Source: Clostridiales bacterium
GTDB lineage: Bacteria; Bacillota; Clostridia; Monoglobales; Monoglobaceae
Assembly (NCBI GenBank): GCA_016303265.1
Contig: JAEDLZ010000034.1
Location: 1-12,540 of the forward strand
Direction: 5' to 3'
Length of the DNA stretch: 12,540 bases
Below the pieces are notes generated by a model. That model did not search any database and had not been told where the DNA came from. It worked only from the letters and a program-made list of their open reading frames with translations. The position numbers and the translations under genes were made by a program. Of the stretch, positions 7,682 through 12,540 are shown one piece after another; position 1 is the stretch's first letter, and the number at the start of each line of letters is the position of its first letter.

Positions 7682-8543
7682 ATGTTTGGGGAGCGTATTT
7701 AACCTTTCGGTATTGTGACGGTGTAAGCTGAACAAATTTACGAAAAACTCTGTTAAAATACGATACGGACGAAAACCCAACATCAAACGATATGTCGGAA
7801 ATCGACCGGTTGGAAGAAGTCAGCATTTTTTCTGCCTTATAGATGCGAACAAAGTTTATAAAGTCGGTTACCGTTGAATTTGTTGCCTTCTTAAACAGTC
7901 TGCAAAAATAATATTTATTAAGATTGGAGATATTGCTCAAATCATCAAGGGTTATGGGCAAAGAATAATTTTCTTCAATATAATTCAAAACAGGCGTAAG
8001 CATTTCCGCCGTTTTGGGGTCGAAAAAACTTTCGGCGTCAAGTATAATATCATTGCGGTATAAAACCCCCAATATGCTGTATATATAGGCTTTTATAAAC
8101 GAGGAATAAGCCGCCCTTTGAGAGTAATATTCCTCTGAGCATTTTGACGCATATTCAAAAAGCTCAGACGCTAAAGCGCTGCCGGACTTAAAAAGGAACA
8201 TCCTCTCCCCCAAGGCATTTATAAACCGTGAAAGATATTTTGAATAAGCGGTGTTTTCCGAAAAGGTAAAATCTTCGGTATTGAATTGTATATAAAACTC
8301 GTCTACCTCATTGACGCTTTCGGTTATATGGGGAATACGGCTGTTCACAAATATAATATCTCCCCGACTTGCGACATATGTATTCAGACCGTCGCTGCAT
8401 TTCAGTGCGCCTTCTTTAATAAAAAGAAGTTCAATTTCGTTATGAATATGCATATTGCAGAGTTTATGTGAGGAAGGAGTATGCTGACGCGCAATTTTTA
8501 TATGAACATTAGGTATGCCCGTGCGTATTTGTTCCGTAAACAT
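7680..8543 (-). CDS. AraC-family transcriptional regulator
   Basis: This is a DNA-binding regulator with an N-terminal cupin-like sensor and a C-terminal double helix-turn-helix. In the 287-aa product, the sensor has a metal/sugar-cupin-like HIHNEIELLFIKEG stretch at residues 32-45 and RGDIIFVNSRIPH at 60-72. The AraC domain spans about 185-281, with LDDLSNISNLNKYYFCRLFKK as the first HTH and ISDISFDVGFSSVSYFNRVFRK followed by TPSQYRK as the second. I chose the ATG at 8543 because GGTGA lies 4 nt before it on the coding strand. A TTG at 8573 would add ten residues. Such sensors usually bind sugars or sugar derivatives. The gene is divergent from the Gfo/Idh/MocA oxidoreductase at 8735, the likely target. 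The ligand is unknown. Confidence 0.9.
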   Translation of the reverse strand: MFTEQIRTGIPNVHIKIARQHTPSSHKLCNMHIHNEIELLFIKEGALKCSDGLNTYVASRGDIIFVNSRIPHITESVNEVDEFYIQFNTEDFTFSENTAYSKYLSRFINALGERMFLFKSGSALASELFEYASKCSEEYYSQRAAYSSFIKAYIYSILGVLYRNDIILDAESFFDPKTAEMLTPVLNYIEENYSLPITLDDLSNISNLNKYYFCRLFKKATNSTVTDFINFVRIYKAEKMLTSSNRSISDISFDVGFSSVSYFNRVFRKFVQLTPSQYRKVKYAPQT

Positions 8544-8555
8544 TATATCACCGCC

Positions 8556-8597
8556 AAAGTCAATATTGTTCAATAAAAAGTCAATATTCTTATTGAA
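8556..8597. promoter_or_regulatory. Candidate operator: 12-bp direct repeats 21 bp apart
   Basis: AAAGTCAATATT occurs at 8556-8567 and again at 8577-8588, an exact 21-bp step, or two turns of the helix. An inverted pair TTCAATAA (8569-8576) and TTATTGAA (8590-8597) is interleaved with them. AraC proteins typically bind direct repeats with this spacing beside a -35 box. The repeats end 4 bp before TTGAAA at 8593, the position expected of an activator. They also lie 13-46 bp upstream of the AraC start codon, so self-control is possible. Confidence 0.6.
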
Positions 8598-8621
8598 AAC
8601 AGAAAACCATACTGCTATAAT
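8593..8621 (+). promoter_or_regulatory. Sigma-A promoter for the oxidoreductase gene
   Basis: TTGAAA at 8593-8598 and TATAAT at 8616-8621 are separated by 17 bp, a near-consensus vegetative promoter facing the oxidoreductase. Transcription would begin near 8628, leaving a leader of roughly 107 nt. The -35 touches the candidate AraC operator. Confidence 0.65.
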
Positions 8622-8669
8622 GAAAGCAAATGAGAAAGTGATATGCGGAATTTTCGTTGGCTTTCATTA
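8618..8669. promoter_or_regulatory. 10-bp inverted repeat spanning the -10 box and leader
   Basis: TAATGAAAGC at 8618-8627 faces its exact complement GCTTTCATTA at 8660-8669, with 32 bp between. The arms are 42 bp apart centre to centre, about four helical turns. The left arm covers most of the TATAAT box and the likely start site. It could be a two-site repressor operator with looping. Most of it lies in the leader RNA, but the left arm starts before the likely start site, so an RNA hairpin would be incomplete. Confidence 0.4.
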
Positions 8670-8684
8670 CACTGTTAGTATAAC
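8657..8684 (+). promoter_or_regulatory. Possible second promoter for the oxidoreductase gene
   Basis: TTGGCT at 8657-8662 and TATAAC at 8679-8684 are 16 bp apart and would start near 8691, 44 nt before the ATG. It is a weaker match than the upstream promoter at 8593-8621, and its -35 overlaps the right arm of the 10-bp inverted repeat. Confidence 0.35.
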
Positions 8685-8734
8685 ATAAAGGCAAATTATT
8701 TTCAACTAAATTTTTAAAAAACGGGAGGATTTTT

Positions 8735-9904
8735 ATGGCTAACACAAATGACATTTTAAACCAGTTTAAAACAAATCAGGAAAGTAAGACTATTGATGAC
8801 AGCAAAAAACTTAAAGTCGGAATTATCGGAACGGGTTGGATTGCGGGTGCGCATATTCGGGAGTATCTCGATATGCCCGATGTTGAGATTATTGCAGGCG
8901 CAGATTTGGTTCCGGGCAAGGCTGAAGCGTTTTTTAAAAAACATGGCGTTGAGAATGTTAGATGCTATAACAGCCATGCAGAGCTTATAGAAAACGAGCC
9001 TGATATTGATGCCGTAAGCATTTGTACATACAACCGAACACATGCGGAATGTGCAATTGCCGCTCTTAAAGCAGGCATAAATGTTTTGCTTGAAAAGCCG
9101 ATGTGCGTAACAATAGAAGAGGCTGTTGAAATCTGCAAGGCTGAAAAGGAGAGCGGAAAGGTATTATCCATAGGCTTTCAGCCAAGATTTGACCCCAATA
9201 TGCAGATGGTTAAAAATATTGTTCAGTCAGGTGAGCTTGGCGAAATTTATTATATTCAGACCGGCGGCGGCAGAAGACACGGAATTCCCACCCCGTTCGG
9301 TACGAGCTTTATAACAGATGAAACAGCGGGCATAGGCGCTCTCGGCGATATTGGCTGCTATTCCCTTGATATGGTGCTGAATGCAATAGGCTATCCGAAG
9401 CCGCTTACTGTCACAGGATATACTTCCAACTTCTTCGGAACAGACCCGGCGTTTTATGAAAAAATCAATCATCCGGAATACGCTAAGGCTTTTGCTGTTG
9501 ACGATTTTGCGGCAGGATTTATCCGTCTTGAGGGCGGAGTAATTCTTGACTTCCGTATTGCGTGGGCTATGCACCTGGATACACCGGGAGATACCATTAT
9601 CATGGGTAAAAAGGGGTCGCTCCGTATTCCGTCGACAGATTGCTGGAACGGGAGCATAGGCGGTCCTCTTAAAATTTATCACGATGTTGCGGGAGAACAG
9701 GTTTGCACAGAGCTTCCTATGGCAAAGGATGATTCAAAGGGCAACTTCTGGAAGAAGATTCGTTCATTCCTGGACGCCATAAAGGAAGGAATGCCTGCTC
9801 CTGTTCCGTCAAGCCAGATTATCTATAATCAGGCAATTCTTGACGGTATTGTTAAATCAAACAAATTGGGACATGAGATCAATATTGAGATTCCCGAAAT
9901 TTAA
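8735..9904 (+). CDS. Gfo/Idh/MocA-family NAD(P)-dependent oxidoreductase
   Basis: This cytosolic dehydrogenase probably oxidises or reduces a sugar, inositol or similar polyol with NAD(P). The Rossmann motif GTGWIAGAH begins at Gly32, after an unusual lead of about 25 polar residues. The family EKP motif is at residues 120-122, and the catalytic-loop segment GDIGCYSLD has Asp205. A histidine is common four residues after this aspartate (DxGxH); here it is Tyr209, as in glucose-fructose-oxidoreductase-like branches. The length of 389 aa is normal to slightly long. The ATG at 8735 has GGGAGGAT at 8722-8729. It stands alone with the divergent AraC regulator; no transporter, kinase or isomerase is next to it, so the substrate cannot be inferred. 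A strong terminator follows. Confidence 0.9.
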   Translation: MANTNDILNQFKTNQESKTIDDSKKLKVGIIGTGWIAGAHIREYLDMPDVEIIAGADLVPGKAEAFFKKHGVENVRCYNSHAELIENEPDIDAVSICTYNRTHAECAIAALKAGINVLLEKPMCVTIEEAVEICKAEKESGKVLSIGFQPRFDPNMQMVKNIVQSGELGEIYYIQTGGGRRHGIPTPFGTSFITDETAGIGALGDIGCYSLDMVLNAIGYPKPLTVTGYTSNFFGTDPAFYEKINHPEYAKAFAVDDFAAGFIRLEGGVILDFRIAWAMHLDTPGDTIIMGKKGSLRIPSTDCWNGSIGGPLKIYHDVAGEQVCTELPMAKDDSKGNFWKKIRSFLDAIKEGMPAPVPSSQIIYNQAILDGIVKSNKLGHEINIEIPEI

Positions 9905-9920
9905 AATATGCTGTTAATAT

Positions 9921-9977
9921 GAGAGCCGATAAAGAGCCTTGCCTTAAGGCAAGGCTCTTTATCGGCTCTCTTTTTTA
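9921..9977 (+). terminator. Terminator: 50-bp perfect palindrome plus T-run
   Basis: Bases 9921-9945 are the exact reverse complement of 9946-9970, with no spacer (centre CCTTAAGG). Six Ts follow (9971-9976). In RNA it would form a stem of about 23 bp with a small forced loop. It lies 16 nt after the oxidoreductase stop and isolates it from the LysR gene. Its T-run is directly followed by the LysR promoter. Confidence 0.92.
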
Positions 9978-9978
9978 T

Positions 9979-10007
9979 TTGACAGAAGAAAGTTATTGTG
10001 CTATACT
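9979..10007 (+). promoter_or_regulatory. Sigma-A promoter for the LysR gene
   Basis: A perfect TTGACA at 9979-9984 and TATACT at 10002-10007 have an ideal 17-bp spacer. The start would be near 10014, leaving a leader of about 40 nt before the ATG at 10053. The -35 lies right behind the preceding terminator's T-run. Confidence 0.8.
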
Positions 10008-10052
10008 GCCGACATAAAGGTTTTAATATGTTAACTATGTTGGGGTGATTTT

Positions 10053-10982
10053 ATGGTGAGATATAATGCTTTTTGCAAAATAGTTGAGCTTGGCAGCTTT
10101 ACAAAAGCAGCAGAAGAAATGGGGTATACTCAGGCGGCGGTGAGCCAGATGATTCAGTCTTTGGAATCTGATTTGGGATTTACACTTCTGCACCGCTCCA
10201 GAACCGGGGTCAGACTTACAAAGGAAGGCGAGCGGCTTATGCCGCTTATCCAAAAAAGTGTACATTTAAACCGTGAAATTGAGGATATAGCTAACGAAAT
10301 AAGAGGTCTTAGCGTAGGAGAAGTCAAAATAGGAACCTTCTCCAGTATTTCTCAGAACTGGCTGCCCCGGCTTATACACAAATTTGAAAAAACTTATCCT
10401 AATGTCAGATTTTCGGTTTTGACCGGGGATAATAAATCCATACCGGAGTGGATTGATAACGGAACGGTTGATTTTGGCTTCTTATATCCGAGAGCCGCCA
10501 GCGGGCTTAGGGTAATAAATTTTGCCCAGGAGACATTTTTTGCGGTGCTGCCCGAAAATCATCCTCTTGCGGAGCAAACGGATATTTCCTTGGAAATGCT
10601 TGAAGGGGAGCCGTTTATAGTTGAGGAGGAAGGCATTGCAAATACTGCCCTTGAGGCGTTTGAAAATGCGGGACTTAAACCGAATATACGCTATGTAATG
10701 CATGATGATTATACTATTCTATCCATGGTAGAGGAGGGGCTTGGTGTAAGTATTTTGCCGGCTGCGGTGTTAAACCGTGCCCCTTATAGCTTTAAAAAGG
10801 TCATGACCACTCCGCCTATTAAACGAAATATAGGGATAGCATATGTTAGTGAGGACATGCTACCCATTGCCGCAAAGAAGTTTATAAATCTTATTCTGGA
10901 TAATGTTCCGAACATTATCAAGGGGAAATATACTGTTGCTTTTAAGGCGGAGAAACTGTCTCTGCCGGATAAGAGCGAATAA
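10053..10982 (+). CDS. LysR-family transcriptional regulator
   Basis: This DNA-binding regulator has the usual N-terminal winged HTH and a C-terminal periplasmic-binding-protein-like effector domain. The HTH covers about residues 1-60, with SFTKAAEEMGYTQAAVSQMI as the core and RSRTGVRLTKEGERL as the wing. The effector domain runs from about 90 to 295, starting with VGEVKIGTFSSISQNWLPRL and including a VEEGLGVSILP stretch typical of the family. The length of 309 aa is normal. The ATG at 10053 has GGGGTGA at 10042-10048. LysR genes often face their target; here the upstream gene is codirectional and terminated, and trmFO converges from the right, so the target is probably elsewhere or the gene itself. 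The effector is unknown. It has a strong promoter of its own. Confidence 0.92.
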   Translation: MVRYNAFCKIVELGSFTKAAEEMGYTQAAVSQMIQSLESDLGFTLLHRSRTGVRLTKEGERLMPLIQKSVHLNREIEDIANEIRGLSVGEVKIGTFSSISQNWLPRLIHKFEKTYPNVRFSVLTGDNKSIPEWIDNGTVDFGFLYPRAASGLRVINFAQETFFAVLPENHPLAEQTDISLEMLEGEPFIVEEEGIANTALEAFENAGLKPNIRYVMHDDYTILSMVEEGLGVSILPAAVLNRAPYSFKKVMTTPPIKRNIGIAYVSEDMLPIAAKKFINLILDNVPNIIKGKYTVAFKAEKLSLPDKSE

Positions 10983-11095
10983 AAGTGCAAAAATGAGCGG
11001 TTTTAAAGGCGTTTTATAAAATACGGGAAGGAGGGAGATATACCATTTCGCCCGGGGACGGAGGGCTTATTTATCCTTTCCTTGCCGCAGACATT
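10983..11095. other. Unassigned stretch with a ribosome-site-like motif but no ORF
   Basis: No gene with a normal start was found on either strand. AAGGAGGG at 11028-11035 looks like a strong ribosome site, yet no ATG, GTG or TTG follows at a usable distance with an open frame. The motif can pair imperfectly with 11076-11087: 12 positions with one mismatch and two G-U pairs in RNA. This may be decay from a lost gene, part of the LysR 3' UTR, or a small RNA. I see nothing else in it. Confidence 0.3.
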
Positions 11096-11096
11096 A

Positions 11097-11132
11097 TTAA
11101 AAAACACCCGACAGAAATGTACATCGGGTGTT
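11097..11132 (-). terminator. Rho-independent terminator of trmFO
   Basis: Read on the minus strand, a 9-bp stem AACACCCGA/TCGGGTGTT (11132-11124 with 11111-11103) closes a 12-nt loop and is followed by TTTTTTAATAAT. It lies about 38 nt after the trmFO stop. On the plus strand it is followed only by ATAATTGAG, so it is a weak stop for the LysR transcript. Confidence 0.8.
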
Positions 11133-11170
11133 ATAATTGAGTTAATTTCGTTGATTATTATAAAGATGAG

Positions 11171-12469
11171 TTAAAATTTAATACTTTCTATTTCGGAAAA
11201 GCTTCTTTGAGCAAATCTTGAGGCTTTTTCTTTTTTGTCCTTAATCCGCTCGCCAAGGTCTGACATAATGCCGAAGTTTATGTTCATAGGCTGAAAATTT
11301 GTTATCGAGCCGTTTGAAACATAATTGGAAAGCGCTCCCAGGGCGGTGTTTGCCGAGAAAATGATTTCCTCCTTTTTAAGAACGCTTCTTGCAGCGGAAA
11401 TTCCTGCAATCATACCTGATGATGCGGACTCAATATATCCTTCTACTCCCGTAATCTGACCGGCAAAATAAATTTTGGGATAATTTTTCATGCGGTAAGT
11501 GTTAGTAAGAAGCAGAGGCGAATTTATATATGTGTTTCGGTGCATAACGCCGTATCGGACAAATTCGGCATTTTCAAGACCGCCGATAAGGCTGAACACC
11601 CGCTTTTGTTCCCCGAATTTTAAGTGAGTCTGAAATCCGACCATGTTGTAAAGCGTTCCGTCAGCGTTGTCCTGTCTGAGCTGAACAACGGCGTACGGCC
11701 TGCTGTTATCGTGAGGATTGGTAAGCCCTACCGGCTTAAGAGGACCGAATCTCATGGTATCTTCACCCCGATTTGCCATTATTTCGATTGGCATACATCC
11801 TTCAAAAACTTTTGGGTTATCTATTTCTTCATGCAAAGCCGCTGTTTCGGCATTTATGAGCTCATGCCTGAATTTAAGATACTGCTCACGATCCATTGGA
11901 CAATTGATATAATCGTCACCGCCCTTACCGTATCTTGCAGCACGGAATGCCTTTGTCATATCAATGCTTCCGTATGTGACAATCGGTGCGGCGGCATCAA
12001 AGAAGTGGAGATATTCGCTTCCCGTAAGCCGTTGAATCTCCGGAACTATTCCGTCGGAGGCAAGGGGACCTGCAGCAATAATCGTATATTCGTCCTCGTT
12101 GATTTTTGTCACCTCACCCGAATTAACCGTTATATTGGGGTGATTTTTGATTTTATCGGTTACCATGGCGGAAAATCCTGTTCTGTCCACAGCAAGCGCA
12201 CCTCCGGCAGGAACTTTTGTTGCGTCGGCACATTCCATAATAAGAGAGCCGATTTTCCGCATTTCCTCCTTTAACAGCCCAACCGCATTATAAATTCCGT
12301 CGGCTCGCAGAGAATTGCTGCAAACAAGCTCTGCAAAATCCGGACTTTTATGGGCAGGACTGTATTTTTGCGGCTTCATTTCCCACAGCTCCACCAAAAC
12401 TCCCATATTTGCAGCCTGCCATGCCGCCTCGCATCCCGCAAGACCTGCTCCGATAATTCTTATTTTCAT
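11171..12469 (-). CDS. trmFO: Methylenetetrahydrofolate-tRNA-(uracil-54) methyltransferase TrmFO
   Basis: TrmFO methylates U54 in the T-loop of tRNAs to ribothymidine, using methylene-tetrahydrofolate as carbon source and FADH2 as reductant; this is the Firmicute alternative to SAM-dependent TrmA. The FAD-binding GAGLAGCEAAW begins at Gly7. Two conserved cysteines are visible: Cys50 in CSNSLRADG and Cys225 in FEGCMPIE, matching the pair known to matter in the Bacillus subtilis enzyme. PAGGALAVDRTGFS and TMRFGPLKPVGL are further family signatures. The length of 432 aa is typical. The ATG at 12469 follows AAGGAG on the coding strand. It starts 15 nt after the stop of an unidentified upstream gene, so the two probably share a transcript, and it ends at the hairpin at 11097-11132. 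Confidence 0.96.
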   Translation of the reverse strand: MKIRIIGAGLAGCEAAWQAANMGVLVELWEMKPQKYSPAHKSPDFAELVCSNSLRADGIYNAVGLLKEEMRKIGSLIMECADATKVPAGGALAVDRTGFSAMVTDKIKNHPNITVNSGEVTKINEDEYTIIAAGPLASDGIVPEIQRLTGSEYLHFFDAAAPIVTYGSIDMTKAFRAARYGKGGDDYINCPMDREQYLKFRHELINAETAALHEEIDNPKVFEGCMPIEIMANRGEDTMRFGPLKPVGLTNPHDNSRPYAVVQLRQDNADGTLYNMVGFQTHLKFGEQKRVFSLIGGLENAEFVRYGVMHRNTYINSPLLLTNTYRMKNYPKIYFAGQITGVEGYIESASSGMIAGISAARSVLKKEEIIFSANTALGALSNYVSNGSITNFQPMNINFGIMSDLGERIKDKKEKASRFAQRSFSEIESIKF

Positions 12470-12484
12470 ATTCTCTCTCCTTTT

Positions 12485-12540
12485 TTAAAATACCCAGCTC
12501 CCAAACCATGCAAGAACGCCGTCAACATAGCCGTCTAAAA
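12485..12540 (-). CDS. 3' end of an unidentified gene upstream of trmFO
   Basis: On the minus strand the frame entering from the right edge encodes LDGYVDGVLAWFGSWVF and then stops (TAA at 12487-12485). The stop sits 15 nt before the trmFO start, next to its ribosome site, the spacing expected within an operon; both other minus frames hit stops in this short stretch. The ending is hydrophobic and aromatic. I do not recognise the family from 17 residues. In many Firmicutes topA or dprA lies upstream of trmFO, but nothing here confirms either. Confidence 0.5.
   Translation of the reverse strand, partial: LDGYVDGVLAWFGSWVF

Noticed and set aside
8544..8573. TTG start for the AraC gene at 8573
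   Set aside because: The ATG at 8543 has a better placed GGTGA, and the extra residues would cover one of the direct repeats in the control region.
8556..8588. Two 12-bp direct repeats as a CRISPR-like unit
   Set aside because: Only two short copies, 9 bp apart, with no cas genes; the spacing and place fit a regulator site.
8618..8635. Catabolite-response (cre) site at the oxidoreductase promoter
   Set aside because: The central CG of the cre consensus is absent, so the match is too weak.
11045..11140. Open frame after AAGGAGGG starting with ATT
   Set aside because: About 31 codons with a non-standard start and running through the trmFO terminator hairpin; no family resemblance.
11624..12274. 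Plus-strand open frame (216 codons) opposite trmFO
   Set aside because: It is the antisense of a clearly recognised gene, with cysteine- and histidine-rich translation typical of shadow frames.

Overview
The window looks like chromosomal DNA from a low-to-moderate GC anaerobic Firmicute of the Clostridia. This rests on the DUF512-der-plsY-gpsA gene order, strong AGGAGG-type ribosome sites, sigma-A type promoters, a folate-dependent TrmFO, a QueH-type queuosine enzyme, and the style of the AraC and LysR regulators. The exact genus cannot be read from the sequence. No tRNA, rRNA, CRISPR array, phage gene or transposase is visible.

Region 1 (1-4765, plus strand) is a compact housekeeping run. 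It holds the 3' end of a DUF512 radical-SAM-like protein, der (ribosome-assembly GTPase), plsY and gpsA (the glycerol-3-phosphate supply and first acylation of phospholipid synthesis), a small FMN-binding flavin-reductase-like protein, and queH (last step of queuosine synthesis). Successive genes overlap or lie at most 17 nt apart, so they are probably one transcript. A set of nested hairpins at the 3' end of queH closes the run.

Region 2 (4766-7681) is a single plasma-membrane-type calcium P-type ATPase with its own likely promoter. It converges on an AraC-family regulator. The whole gap between the two genes is a 162-bp nested inverted-repeat structure: 29-bp perfect outer arms around a 16-bp perfect hairpin, with the stop codons of both genes inside the outer arms. 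It looks like a MITE-like element or an unusually elaborate bidirectional terminator.

Region 3 (7680-9977) is a small sugar-responsive-looking module. The AraC regulator (minus strand) is divergent from a Gfo/Idh/MocA oxidoreductase (plus strand). The 191-bp gap between them carries two 12-bp direct repeats 21 bp apart, just upstream of a near-consensus promoter aimed at the oxidoreductase. That gene ends at a 50-bp perfect palindrome with a T-run.

Region 4 (9978-12540) holds a LysR-family regulator with a consensus promoter, a 188-bp stretch without a convincing gene, and, on the minus strand, trmFO (tRNA m5U54 methylation). The last 17 codons of an unidentified gene lie just upstream of trmFO, in the same direction.

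No clearly new multi-gene system is present. The points most worth checking are the 162-bp element at 7520-7681, the AraC operator and promoter layout at 8556-8621, the tight coupling of the flavin-reductase-like gene to queH, and the nested palindromes at 4752-4835.
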